Source: Gemmatimonadota bacterium
GTDB taxonomy: Bacteria > Gemmatimonadota > Gemmatimonadetes > Longimicrobiales > Gaopeijiaceae
Direction of reading: 5' to 3'
Length of the DNA: 39,188 nt
Assembly: GCA_022563405.1 (NCBI GenBank)
Contig: JADFNK010000015.1
Span: 1-39,188, forward strand
Both the position numbers and the translations under genes were made by a program. Position 1 is the first letter of the stretch. Each line of letters begins with the position of its first letter. The notes below the pieces were generated by a model, which saw only the letters and a list, made by a program, of their open reading frames with translations, was not told the origin of the DNA and ran no database searches. Below, piece by piece: positions 14,882-23,712 of this stretch.

Positions 14882-16612
14882 GGTGTAGAGATGGTGGTAC
14901 CGCCCGTCGATTTTGATCAACTCGTCATGACGTCCACGCTCGACGATCTCGCCGTCTTCGATGACCAGGATGAGATCGGCGCGCTGAATGGTCGAGAGAC
15001 GGTGGGCGATGACGACGGTCGTGCGATCACGGAGCAGTCCTCCCAGGCTCTCCTGGATCAGCGCCTCGCTCTCCGTGTCGAGGCTGGACGTGGCTTCATC
15101 GAGCAGCAGCACACGTGGATCGGACAGCAGCGCCCGAGCGATGGTGACCCGCTGCCGCTGGCCTCCTGAAAGCTTGACCCCACGCTCACCGATCACCGTG
15201 TCCAGGCCGTCCGGGAAGCGATCGGTGAACTCCGTGACGTAGGCCTTCTCCGCCGCATCCTGCAGCTCCGCTTCCGAGGCGCTGGGCCGTGCGAAGAGAA
15301 GGTTCTCACGGATCGTGCCGTCGAAGAGAAAGTCGTCCTGCAGTACCAGCCCCAGCTGTGATCGGTAACTCGACAGCTTTATGGTAGCCAGGTCGACGCC
15401 GTCCATCAGAACCCTACCGGAGTCGGGCGTCAGGAAGGTCGCGGCCAGGCCGGCCAGCGTCGACTTGCCGGATCCCGAGCTGCCCACGAGCGCGATGACC
15501 GTTCCCGGTTCTGCCTCGAAGTTGATGCCGCGAAGCACGGGCTTGCCTTCGTCGTACGCGAAGCTGACGTCCTCGAACACGAGATGCCCCTTGATGCTCG
15601 GCATCGTTCCGGTGCGGCGGGGATCATCGTCCTCGGAAGGCCAGGAGAGGATCTCCGCGGTGCGATCGAGGCCGGCGAACGCCTCCGTCATTTGGGTGCC
15701 GATATTGGCCATCTGCACGATGGGCGCGATCAGAAATCCCATCACGAGCGTGAACGAGATGAGATCCCCCAGGGTCATGGATCCCTGGAGGATCTGGTTG
15801 CCACCGTAACCCATGATGAGCACGCTCGCGGTCCCGATGAAGAACGTGCCGAGGCTCGTGACCCTGCTCGAAGTGGTCAGGGTCTGTTTGACATTCTGGA
15901 AGATGCGAAGCGCTCCGGCCTCGAAGACGTCGCCCTCCTTCTCGATCGCGTGAAAACCCTTGATGACGCGAATGCCCCCGAGGGCCTCCGTGAGGCGCCC
16001 GGTCACCTCTGCGTGGATCTTGCCGCGCTCGCGGAACGCGGGACGCAGCGTCTGAAACGCCCGCGTCGACACCAAGGCGAAGAGCCCCAAGGGGATGAGG
16101 ACGAGCAGCGTCATCACCCAGTTGGTGCTCGCGAGGTATGTGAACGCCACGATCGCGGTGATCACGCCCCCGACCAGCTGAACCAGGCCGGTTCCCACGA
16201 GATTACGGACCCCTTCGACGTCGTTCATGATGCGGGAGACCAACTCTCCGGTCTTCACGCTGTCGAAGAAACGCACGGGCAGAGTGAGCACATGGCGCTG
16301 GACCTGGGAGCGGAGTTGGGCGATCAGGTGCTGCGCTTCGACGCTCAGGAGGAGCGCGAGCAGGTAGGCGGTCGCCGCCTGGATGATCACGGCCACGACC
16401 AAACCTCCCAGTAGCCAGCGGAGCAGATCGAACTGACCCTCGCCGAGTACCTCGTCGACCAGGTAACTGGTAGAGATCGGAAGCACGAGCCCGCTGAGCC
16501 GATTAAAAACGATCAGGACGAGGCCCAGGGAGATGAGTTTGCGACGGGGCCAGATGATCTCTCGAAAGACGTGCCGGAGGCTGTTCCCGGTGATTTTGGT
16601 ACGCTCGGCCAA
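14864..16612 (-). CDS. ABC exporter, fused permease-ATPase (MsbA/multidrug type)
   Basis: 582 residues; TTG 16612 has AGGA nine bases upstream. Six transmembrane helices (about residues 20-310) precede the nucleotide-binding domain: Walker A GSSGSGKST (about 376-384), Q-loop LVLQDDFLFDGTIREN, signature LSGGQRQRV (about 479), Walker B VLLLDEATSSLD (about 500) and His-loop VVIAHRLSTI. It works as a homodimer or heterodimer exporting lipids or hydrophobic compounds; the substrate is unknown. It lies 101 bases downstream of gspE on the same strand and could be read through from the secretion operon. The last six codons including stop are duplicated outside the gene. Confidence 0.92.
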   Translation of the reverse strand: MAERTKITGNSLRHVFREIIWPRRKLISLGLVLIVFNRLSGLVLPISTSYLVDEVLGEGQFDLLRWLLGGLVVAVIIQAATAYLLALLLSVEAQHLIAQLRSQVQRHVLTLPVRFFDSVKTGELVSRIMNDVEGVRNLVGTGLVQLVGGVITAIVAFTYLASTNWVMTLLVLIPLGLFALVSTRAFQTLRPAFRERGKIHAEVTGRLTEALGGIRVIKGFHAIEKEGDVFEAGALRIFQNVKQTLTTSSRVTSLGTFFIGTASVLIMGYGGNQILQGSMTLGDLISFTLVMGFLIAPIVQMANIGTQMTEAFAGLDRTAEILSWPSEDDDPRRTGTMPSIKGHLVFEDVSFAYDEGKPVLRGINFEAEPGTVIALVGSSGSGKSTLAGLAATFLTPDSGRVLMDGVDLATIKLSSYRSQLGLVLQDDFLFDGTIRENLLFARPSASEAELQDAAEKAYVTEFTDRFPDGLDTVIGERGVKLSGGQRQRVTIARALLSDPRVLLLDEATSSLDTESEALIQESLGGLLRDRTTVVIAHRLSTIQRADLILVIEDGEIVERGRHDELIKIDGRYHHLYTLQARI

Positions 16613-16713
16613 AGCTTAGAATCCTGTGAGTCGTGTGAGTTTCGGTGGGGCTCGTGAAGGTAACAGGGTGGGTAGCAGGGCTGGTAGCGTGGCTGATACC
16701 TCCTCTTCAGCTC

Positions 16714-18228
16714 TTACGCGCCCGCGACCCTGAGCACTTCCTCCACGGTCGTGAGTCCCTCCGCCACCACACGGAGGCCGTCCTCCCTGAGCAGCTTCAT
16801 CCCGGCTTCCTGCGCCAGAGCCTGAAGCCGGCCCGCACTGACGGCGTCTTCCAGCACCGCCTCGCGTAGCTGCGGCTCCATGACGAGCAGCTCGTAGATG
16901 CCGGTTCGCCCAGTATAGCCGGTTCCCCGGCACTCCTCACACCCTTCACCTTCCCACACCTCACCCAGCAGGCTGGCGCTGTCCCCCAGAGCGGCCACTT
17001 GCTCAGCCGTCAGCTCGGCCGGTCGGCGACAGCTCTCACAGATTCGGCGGACGAGCCGTTGTGCGAGGATCGCCTCCACGGTGCTGGCCACCAGATACGG
17101 CTCGATACCCAGGTCGACCAGGCGGGTCAGCGCGGTGGCGGCGTCGTTGGTGTGCAGCGTCGACAGGACGAGGTGACCCGTTAGGGCCGCGTGAGTGGCG
17201 ATGTCCGCGGTTTCCTGATCGCGGATCTCGCCGACCAGCATCACGTCCGGATCCTGCCTGAGCAGAGCGCGCAGCGCGTTCGCGAAGGTGAGCCCCACTT
17301 TTTCGTTGACGGGCACCTGGGGCACCCCCGGCAGCTCGTACTCGACCGGGTCCTCCACGGTGATGATCTTCTCGCGGCCGGTCCGGATCCGGTCCACGGC
17401 GGCGTACAGTGTGGTGGTCTTACCCGACCCGGTCGGCCCCGTGGCCAGCACGATACCGTGTGGTTTTGAGATGGCTTTGTGAAAGCCGGTAAGCGTCTCC
17501 GGCCCCATCCCGAGCGCCACCAGCTCGATACGTCCGGACTCCTTGTCCAGGAGACGCAGCACCACGCTCTCGCCGTGCAGGGTTGGGAGCGTGGACACGC
17601 GCACGTCGACCTGGCGGTCGTGCATACGCAAGCGGATGCGGCCATCCTGGGGCACGCGCCGTTCGGCGATATCCAGCTCGGCCATGATCTTGAGCCGGCT
17701 CACGACGGCCGCCGCGAGACGGGGCGGTGGCGCTATGGCGTCCTGGAGGACGCCGTCCACGCGGTAGCGCACGCGGAGACCGTCTTGGTAGGTCTCCAGG
17801 TGGACGTCCGAGGCGCGTGTGTCCAGCGCCTCGAGCAGCAGCAGGTTCACGATCTTCACGACCGGCGCTTCGTTGGCGAGGCTCACCAGGTCGTCGAGCG
17901 CCGAGTCGGTCTCCCTCACGGGCCGCACGTCGTCTCCCAAGCCCGCGATGACTCCCTCGGCCGTCATGGCGTCGGGTGAGTACGTGCGCCGGATCGCGGC
18001 CCGTACGTCGGCCTCCGGCAGCTTCACGAGTGTCACGGGCACACCGGCGATCATGCGCAGGTCGTCGAGCGCGCGTTCGTCCAGCACCTCCGCCCAAGTG
18101 GCCGTGAGCAGCCGCCCCGCCTCGCGCCGGAGCGGCATCAGGGCGTGATGCTCCAGGTAGTCCGCGGTCAGGTCGGGCGAGAGCGGCTCCGCCGACTGCA
18201 GCGCGCTGGTTCCGTTCGTCTCGGCCAT
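16714..18228 (-). CDS. gspE: Type II secretion ATPase GspE
   Basis: 504 residues. Cytoplasmic hexameric ATPase that powers pseudopilus assembly. The N-terminal domain (about 1-130) contacts GspL. The core carries ASDVHLE, the Walker A GPTGSGKTT (263-271), the Asp box ITVEDPVEYE, Walker B MLVGEIRD and the His box THAALTGHLVLSTLHTNDA. The metal-binding CM domain has CESC (from residue 396) and CEEC (about 428), the four-cysteine zinc site of GspE, followed by TGYTGRTGIYELL. It is the last gene of the operon, 13 bases after gspD, instead of the usual position right after gspD and before gspF. Confidence 0.93.
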   Translation of the reverse strand: MAETNGTSALQSAEPLSPDLTADYLEHHALMPLRREAGRLLTATWAEVLDERALDDLRMIAGVPVTLVKLPEADVRAAIRRTYSPDAMTAEGVIAGLGDDVRPVRETDSALDDLVSLANEAPVVKIVNLLLLEALDTRASDVHLETYQDGLRVRYRVDGVLQDAIAPPPRLAAAVVSRLKIMAELDIAERRVPQDGRIRLRMHDRQVDVRVSTLPTLHGESVVLRLLDKESGRIELVALGMGPETLTGFHKAISKPHGIVLATGPTGSGKTTTLYAAVDRIRTGREKIITVEDPVEYELPGVPQVPVNEKVGLTFANALRALLRQDPDVMLVGEIRDQETADIATHAALTGHLVLSTLHTNDAATALTRLVDLGIEPYLVASTVEAILAQRLVRRICESCRRPAELTAEQVAALGDSASLLGEVWEGEGCEECRGTGYTGRTGIYELLVMEPQLREAVLEDAVSAGRLQALAQEAGMKLLREDGLRVVAEGLTTVEEVLRVAGA

Positions 18229-18241
18229 CTTCGCCGGCTCC

Positions 18242-19789
18242 TCAACCCCCGATGGTGTCGGGAACGACCACCGGGACGCCGGGCGGTAGGATGGAGGGAA
18301 TCGGAACCAGCGATTCCAGCAGCTCCGCGTTCCCCTCGATCTCGAGCCTCAGCAGCTCGGCATCCTCGTCGGTGGCGACCACGAAGGCCGTGAGGAACAG
18401 GAACAACTCGCTGTTCCTGACCACCTCGCGGGTCGAGCTGAACAGAAAGCCCAGCAACGGGATGTCCATGAGAATGGGAATGCCGCTCCGCACCGTGGCG
18501 GTCTGCCGTTCCACCAGCCCGCCGATCACGACCGTCTGCCCTGAGCGTGCCAGGATCTGCGTTGTGGCCTCGCGCGTGCTGATCACCGGCGCATTGAACT
18601 GGATTTCATCCGTGACGCTGCTCACCTCCTGAGTGAGGAGCAAGTTCACGTAGCCGGCCTCATTGATCGTCGGGAGGATGGTCAGTGAGGTCCCCACGTC
18701 CCGGTACTGGACGACCTCGTTGACGTTCCCGAGATCCGACACTTGGGAGACCTGCACGAACGGGACTTGGCTCCCGACCAGGATACGAGCTTCCTGGTTG
18801 TTCTGGACCTGGATGATCGGACGGGACAGGATCCGCACGTCGCCTTGCAAGGACAGCGCCTGGAGCGTGGCGTCCACGTTTATGTTACCCAAGCGGAAGA
18901 ACCTCGAGGAAAAGCCCGATGGCACGTCACCGGGCAGCACCGCCTCTGTGAACGCGCCGGTCTCGTTGTCTACGTGCGACGCGAAAAACGAGACACCCAG
19001 GTTGAGTTCATCATTGGTCTGAACTTCCGCGATCACGACCTCGATGACCACCTGGAGCGGGCGAAGATCCAGGGCCTGGATGGCCTGCTCGATGATGGCC
19101 CAATCATTGACGCGCGCCCGCACGAGCAGCGTGTTGGTGAGCTGGTCCGGCACGATTTGTACGTCCCCCTGAAGCTCTCCGGCACCGACCTGGAAGTTGA
19201 AGCCTTGCTGCTGTGCGCCCACCCCGAACCCTCCCCCAAGGGTCTGCTGCTCCAGCGTCCGGAGCTGCTGGGAAAGGGTCTGAGTCGTCTGAAAGCCCAC
19301 GTTCCCGGTGGGAATTGCGCCGCCGAAGAGTGCCGACAGGGTGGCCGCGAGCATCGGGGCCCGCGCGTGCTGGAGCTTGTATATGTACAGGAACCGTGGC
19401 TCCTGGATGACGCCGTCCTCGAGAATCGGTCCTTGCAGGACCAGGAAACCGCTCTCCTCCGTCACCGTGACGCCGTTTGCCGTCGCGAGCTGCCGGATGA
19501 GGGCCTCCACGTCTTCGGGCGGCACGGGCCCTGCGGTCCTCAAGCTGACCGGCACGTCCGGCATGTTGGCCGCCGCCACGTTGATGCCCGCCGCCTGGCC
19601 GAGGGCCGTGATGACCGAGGCGAGGTCCACGTTCTGGAAGTTGAGCGTGATCCCTTCCTGGGTCTGGGTGACCGGAGGATTCTGGGCGACCGTCGGAGTG
19701 CTCGTGGCGAGAACCAAGCCCACGATCAGGACGGCGGACGTCGTCAGGACGCGTAACGCGGACGTCAGTCCGAGAAAGGGAGTCTTCAT
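18242..19789 (-). CDS. gspD: Type II secretion secretin GspD (short form)
   Basis: 515 residues with a signal peptide ending near TPTVAQ. An N0/STN-like domain (ITLNFQNVDLASVITALG, about 48-120) is followed by one N1-type repeat (FLYIYKLQHARAPMLAATLS to IEQAIQALDLRPLQVVIEVV), and the secretin barrel (ISRPIIQ-like LSRPIIQVQNNQEARILVG; VVIGGLVERQ) completes the protein. Canonical GspD has N0-N3 and about 650-750 residues; this one has fewer repeats and no clear C-terminal S-domain, so it resembles compact secretins. It forms the outer-membrane exit pore. The Gln/Gly-rich stretch at about residues 165-200 replaces ordered linker. It overlaps gspC by four bases (ATGA). Confidence 0.9.
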   Translation of the reverse strand: MKTPFLGLTSALRVLTTSAVLIVGLVLATSTPTVAQNPPVTQTQEGITLNFQNVDLASVITALGQAAGINVAAANMPDVPVSLRTAGPVPPEDVEALIRQLATANGVTVTEESGFLVLQGPILEDGVIQEPRFLYIYKLQHARAPMLAATLSALFGGAIPTGNVGFQTTQTLSQQLRTLEQQTLGGGFGVGAQQQGFNFQVGAGELQGDVQIVPDQLTNTLLVRARVNDWAIIEQAIQALDLRPLQVVIEVVIAEVQTNDELNLGVSFFASHVDNETGAFTEAVLPGDVPSGFSSRFFRLGNINVDATLQALSLQGDVRILSRPIIQVQNNQEARILVGSQVPFVQVSQVSDLGNVNEVVQYRDVGTSLTILPTINEAGYVNLLLTQEVSSVTDEIQFNAPVISTREATTQILARSGQTVVIGGLVERQTATVRSGIPILMDIPLLGFLFSSTREVVRNSELFLFLTAFVVATDEDAELLRLEIEGNAELLESLVPIPSILPPGVPVVVPDTIGG

Positions 19790-20646
19790 TGCCCGCCGCC
19801 ACCTCCTCCACCTCGGCCGATCCGCCCCACAAAGTCAAAGTTGCCGCCGGCACCCCCGCCTCCTCGGAATCCCGCTCTACCACCCTGGAAGAGCAGACCT
19901 TGGAGGCCGCCCTGGATCAGCTGCTGGAGTTGCGCGGCGACGTCCTGCTGGGCGGCCTGTTCGCGAGTGTTACGGGCTCTGTTGTTGTTGCCCCGGTTGT
20001 TGTTGCCCCTACGTCTTGCCTCCCTGGGCTCGACGACCGATAGAGCCCAGCTCTCGCCGTCGGCCGTCAAGGTGGCTCCTTCGAAGGTGGCCCCTTCGTC
20101 GGTGACGGATACCAGGCGGTATCCTTCGATGGACTCGCCCACGTTTATCGCTACGGGCAGATCACCGTCGTCCACCTGGACCAAGGCGAGGCCGCCTCCG
20201 CCGATCCTCGCGGCGCCGACCACGCGGAACTCGGGGGCGGGTGTCGGCTCCCTCTCCACCCGGGTGAAAACCCGCCTCTGGCCGGGAAGCACGTAGCGTT
20301 GCGCCGGGGCGCGTCGGTCAGGCTGGAACGGATCCTGGCTCACGGCGCGATCCAACTCGATTCTGCCGAGCCTGGGTGAGGTGGTCTGCGCTACCCACGC
20401 CTCCAGGCCGCGGGCTGCCTGTCCCGGCGCGGCGGATTCGGGCCCCCGAGCCTCACTGGCAGGCGAGCCGGACGGCGCAACGGCAGGAGCGGCCGAGGGT
20501 GAGGCCACGTCCATAGGCATCTGGGTCGTCGCTGCGACTTGTGGAGCCGTGTCGACACGCATCGCGTCCACCAGGGCTACGCCGAACACCGTAACCGCAC
20601 CACCGAAGGCGACCCCCGCCATCAACATCCCTGTGACTCTTTTCAT
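19786..20646 (-). CDS. gspC: GspC-like T2SS inner-membrane protein with Gly-rich tail
   Basis: 286 residues. One N-terminal transmembrane helix (MLMAGVAFGGAVTVFGVALV), a Pro/Ala-rich linker, then SQDPFQPDRR and an HR-type small beta domain (FRVVGAARIGGGG to VSVTDEGATFEG) as in GspC/PilP, which docks on the secretin N0 domain. It lacks a PDZ domain; instead residues 208-286 are RRRGNNNRGNNNR, a Gln-rich helix (QQDVAAQLQQLIQ) and a Gly-rich end finishing in seven glycines. Assignment to GspC rests on the HR-like domain and position between gspM and gspD. Two in-frame 15-bp duplications (GNNNR x2 and EGATF/EGATL) lie in it. It overlaps gspM as ATGA. Confidence 0.75.
   Translation of the reverse strand: MKRVTGMLMAGVAFGGAVTVFGVALVDAMRVDTAPQVAATTQMPMDVASPSAAPAVAPSGSPASEARGPESAAPGQAARGLEAWVAQTTSPRLGRIELDRAVSQDPFQPDRRAPAQRYVLPGQRRVFTRVEREPTPAPEFRVVGAARIGGGGLALVQVDDGDLPVAINVGESIEGYRLVSVTDEGATFEGATLTADGESWALSVVEPREARRRGNNNRGNNNRARNTREQAAQQDVAAQLQQLIQGGLQGLLFQGGRAGFRGGGGAGGNFDFVGRIGRGGGGGGGQ
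19981..20010. repeat. 15-bp tandem duplication in gspC
   Basis: GTTGTTGTTGCCCCG (19981-19995) and GTTGTTGTTGCCCCT (19996-20010) encode RGNNN twice in the low-complexity tail. Confidence 0.9.
20069..20098. repeat. 15-bp tandem duplication in gspC
   Basis: AAGGTGGCTCCTTCG (20069-20083) and AAGGTGGCCCCTTCG (20084-20098) encode EGATL and EGATF next to each other in the HR-like domain. Confidence 0.85.
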
Positions 20647-21326
20647 GTGTTTTGCGCTCCCTCACGAACCGGTTCCGCCTCGGCGGCCGCTCCGTCGGTT
20701 ATTAAGTAGCTCTCGATGATCAGCTGAAACTCCACGACCCCCGTGGGGATCGGCTCACTTTGGGAATCCCCATTCGTCTCGGGCCTCGCCAGCACGGGTT
20801 CCAACGCCAGACCCGTCACCCGTATAAGGAGCAGCCCGGACTCCAACGCGTCCAAGAAGGTAAGCACCCCCTCCAGGTCGCTCTCGCCGCTCACCGAGAG
20901 GCGGAGCGCCTCGGTGCCGGGCGGAGGCTCCGTACCCCTGGCCGGCGCGATGCTCTCGATCTCCCGCAGCAGGACGCGGCTGAGAACCGCCGACGACTCC
21001 AGGAGGTCGGTAAGCTGCCCCTCGGCCAGGATTCTGCTCGGGGCCTCCAGCAGGCGAAGGTCTACCGCCGCCGTCTTGCGGAGAGCTTCCTCGATGTGCT
21101 TGGGGAGCACCGCGGCCGACTCGAGGAGCTGGAGCTCCCGGGCCAGCACCCCCCGCTCGACGGCGAGGCGCTCCCGGGCGTCGGTCAGGGCCCTGTAGGA
21201 GGGCCTCACCCCAAAGATGATCACCACGGCCGAAACCATCACCCCGAGGCCGAGAAGAACGGCACGCCGATCCCCAGGGGCGAGACGGTCCAGCGCTCGC
21301 AGGCCCGGAATTCCTCGCCGGCTCAC
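20643..21326 (-). CDS. gspM: T2SS inner-membrane platform protein GspM-like (PilO-like)
   Basis: 227 residues from GTG 21326, overlapping gspL as GTGA. A short cytoplasmic N-terminus, one transmembrane helix (AVLLGLGVMVSAVVIIFGV, about 22-40), a coiled coil (ARERLAVERGVLARELQLLE) and a ferredoxin-like periplasmic domain (LRLSVSGESDLEGVLTFLDALES) match the GspM/PilO plan. It partners GspL in the assembly platform. Sequence conservation in this family is low, so the call rests on topology and its place between gspL and gspC. Confidence 0.8.
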   Translation of the reverse strand: MSRRGIPGLRALDRLAPGDRRAVLLGLGVMVSAVVIIFGVRPSYRALTDARERLAVERGVLARELQLLESAAVLPKHIEEALRKTAAVDLRLLEAPSRILAEGQLTDLLESSAVLSRVLLREIESIAPARGTEPPPGTEALRLSVSGESDLEGVLTFLDALESGLLLIRVTGLALEPVLARPETNGDSQSEPIPTGVVEFQLIIESYLITDGAAAEAEPVREGAQNT

Positions 21327-22675
21327 TCGAGTCCTCCCGCGTTTTCGGGAGCAACACCGACAAGCCGGGCGCTCACACGGAACCTCTCTACGACGGTCTC
21401 TCCGTTCTCCAACTCGCGCTCCACTACACCTTGGAGCCGCACGTCCCGGAATAGGCCGGCCGCTCTCAGCGCCTGGATCGCTTCGCCCGCCCGGGAGCCC
21501 GCGGCCTCCAGCTCGATGGTGTCGCCGCTCGCAAAAAGCGCGGTGAGGTGTGAGTCACGGGGCAGAAGCGACGCCAGCTCGACCAGCACCGGGGTCCAGC
21601 GCGGAGTATTGGCCCACAGGTTCTCCCTGGCCTGGATCCGGTCGTTGAGCCGCTGGAGTGAGTCGCGGGCCAGGATCAGGGGCTGAACCCGGTCGGCGAT
21701 CGCAAGCCGCTCCGCTCTCACGGCGTCGAGCTCACGGTAGGTGCCCCAGACGTTGGCACCCGCGGCCGCCACGACCAGAGCCGCTGCGGCGATCCCCAAC
21801 CGGACGGCGCTGCGGCGGCGACGGGAGTCTCGTAGGGCGGCCAGGGTTGGTGGCACCAGCTCCAGCACGGCACGGTCCGCCCACAGAGCGGCCACCTCCA
21901 GCGGATCGGACCGTCCATCGGCCCCGCCCGGGAGCGGATCGACGACCCACCCGGCCGAGGACGACAGGCCGGCCAGCTCCTGCTCGGCTCCAGGGGGGCC
22001 CCACACGAAGACCCTGCCCGGCCCGACGCCCAGGGCGTCCGCGACGCCGGCGAGATCGGACGCAGGGACCTGACGCACCGCGGCGACCACATCTCCCTCG
22101 AGACGCATTACGTAGGCGGCGGAGCCCTCGATCGCGACGATCGCACGCCGGGTCTTGGAACTCGGGTCACCGGCCGCCGAGAGCCAAGCGCCGTGGGCCG
22201 GTCCGATCGACTCCAGGCTCCACCCGATCTGGACGGCGGCCTCGCGTGCGGCCTCGAGCAACGATAGCGCTGCCGCGGCCACTAGCACGGGTTGGCCGCC
22301 GCCGTTGGAGCGTCCCACGGTGTGAACACCCACGACCTGCGGACCCACTCCCCCGAGGAAGTACCGCGCGACGTCGCGCCGGAGCACGGACACGAGCTCC
22401 TCCTCGCGCAGGGGCGGGAGCTCGACGATGCGGGTGTCCGCCATCGGCGGCAGGAGTCGTAGGTGGACGCGGGCGCCCTCCGTCGGTCCCGCCCCTGCCT
22501 CCTCCAGGAGCTCGGCCAGCCGGACGAAGACGCGGAAGATCTCCACTGCCGGGCTGCTGTCGTCGTCGGGCAGATGCAGCTGTTCGCTAGCGAACAGCAC
22601 TTGTTTCGAGCCCAGAACCGTAGCGACCGCGCGGGCCGGACCGATGGCGATTCCGAGGCGGAGCCCACGAGCCAT
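21323..22675 (-). CDS. gspL: T2SS platform protein GspL-like (PilM/PilN-type fusion)
   Basis: 450 residues from ATG 22675; the frame is open to 22768 but that part belongs to gspK. The cytoplasmic actin-like domain (about 1-280; LGIAIGPARAV at the start, LSLLEAAREAAVQIGW inside) binds the GspE N-domain. A transmembrane helix (AAAALVVAAAGANVWG, about 290-310) and coiled-coil plus ferredoxin-like periplasmic domain (NTPRWTPVLVELASLLP; LRAAGLFRDVRLQG) follow. It overlaps gspK by one base (TGATG). I place it as GspL by architecture and operon position. Confidence 0.83.
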   Translation of the reverse strand: MARGLRLGIAIGPARAVATVLGSKQVLFASEQLHLPDDDSSPAVEIFRVFVRLAELLEEAGAGPTEGARVHLRLLPPMADTRIVELPPLREEELVSVLRRDVARYFLGGVGPQVVGVHTVGRSNGGGQPVLVAAAALSLLEAAREAAVQIGWSLESIGPAHGAWLSAAGDPSSKTRRAIVAIEGSAAYVMRLEGDVVAAVRQVPASDLAGVADALGVGPGRVFVWGPPGAEQELAGLSSSAGWVVDPLPGGADGRSDPLEVAALWADRAVLELVPPTLAALRDSRRRRSAVRLGIAAAALVVAAAGANVWGTYRELDAVRAERLAIADRVQPLILARDSLQRLNDRIQARENLWANTPRWTPVLVELASLLPRDSHLTALFASGDTIELEAAGSRAGEAIQALRAAGLFRDVRLQGVVERELENGETVVERFRVSARLVGVAPENAGGLE

Positions 22676-23712
22676 CAGAACATCTCCCGAAACACGACCG
22701 TGGCTCCGGTGTTGCCCCGGGAGACCACCACCCTGGAATTCACGCGCACGAGCCCGCCGTCGACCCAACCCTCGACGAGGATCTCGACCTGGTCGGTCGT
22801 ATACGTGGTCCTCCTCGTGAAAGCGCGTCCCTCTGCCTCGATCGCGGTTGCCGCGCCGGGGACCATCCTGGCCAGCTGGTCGTCGTTCCGGGGCAGTGTA
22901 CCCGAGTCCCGCAACCGGAGCAGCTCGGTGACCGTGGCTTCGTTGATCCCGGGGATGGCCAGGAGGACTTCCTTCGGTGCAGCGTTCACGTTCAGATCTC
23001 CGTCTCCGATCAGCGTGATGAACGGTGCGGCGCGGGCGTAGATCTCGGGTGTCATACCCTGGACATGCCTGAGCTCGTCGATCGCGACGAAGTCCCGGTT
23101 GGCGGGAAGCACCAGCGCACCCTCTCTCAAGTACTCCTCGCGCTCCCCTCCGTTGATCCGCGGAATCTCGTCCTCATCTCGCCAGTCGAGAATGGCCTGG
23201 GCGATCTTGTCGGCCTCCGCATAGTCGACGCGGAGCCCCATCGAGAAGAACTGCCGGAGCATCGTCTCGTTGGCCTCGTTCAGGTTGAGCGCGGCGCCGA
23301 CGTCTCTCATGAGGACAGCGTACCGGGCTGTCCCGAGCTCCATCTCACCGACGATGAGGTCCTGGGGTGAGCGCCACGGGTCCTCGAGCGGATCCACCCC
23401 ACGGAAGAGCCTGCTCACGCTCCGGCGCTGGACGGTCCGGCGCCCGCGGCTCGATCGGGCGCTTGCCATCGCTTCCGACCGCAGTTCCTCGGCTTGGCCC
23501 AGAAGGGCGGCGGTGAGCCTCGAACGCGCGTACTCACTACCGGCGAGCGCGGCGGCTCTCGCCCGGGCGCCGTCCAGCACGTTTGCCGCGGCTTGCCGGC
23601 GTGCCTTGGAACGCAGGGCAGCGTCCAGCCCTACGGCCCCCAGCGCGATGAGCAGCCAGAGGGTCGCGACCAGCGCGAATCCGCTCCGTGCCTCGCGGCG
23701 GCGCGTCCTCAT
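22675..23712 (-). CDS. gspK: T2SS minor pseudopilin GspK
   Basis: 345 residues from ATG 23712, which overlaps the gspJ stop as ATGA. The class III signal is cut after Gly11 (REARSG/FALVATLWLL); as usual for GspK there is no Glu at +5. The large helical insert carries family marks: ALNLNEANETMLRQFF, AILDWRDEDEIPRINGGE and a helix-hairpin-helix-like DLNVNAAPKEVLLAIPGI. GspK caps the pseudopilus tip with GspI and GspJ and limits its growth. Confidence 0.9.
   Translation of the reverse strand: MRTRRREARSGFALVATLWLLIALGAVGLDAALRSKARRQAAANVLDGARARAAALAGSEYARSRLTAALLGQAEELRSEAMASARSSRGRRTVQRRSVSRLFRGVDPLEDPWRSPQDLIVGEMELGTARYAVLMRDVGAALNLNEANETMLRQFFSMGLRVDYAEADKIAQAILDWRDEDEIPRINGGEREEYLREGALVLPANRDFVAIDELRHVQGMTPEIYARAAPFITLIGDGDLNVNAAPKEVLLAIPGINEATVTELLRLRDSGTLPRNDDQLARMVPGAATAIEAEGRAFTRRTTYTTDQVEILVEGWVDGGLVRVNSRVVVSRGNTGATVVFREMF

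Noticed and set aside
18743-19756. 337-residue plus-strand ORF
   Set aside because: Antisense to gspD.
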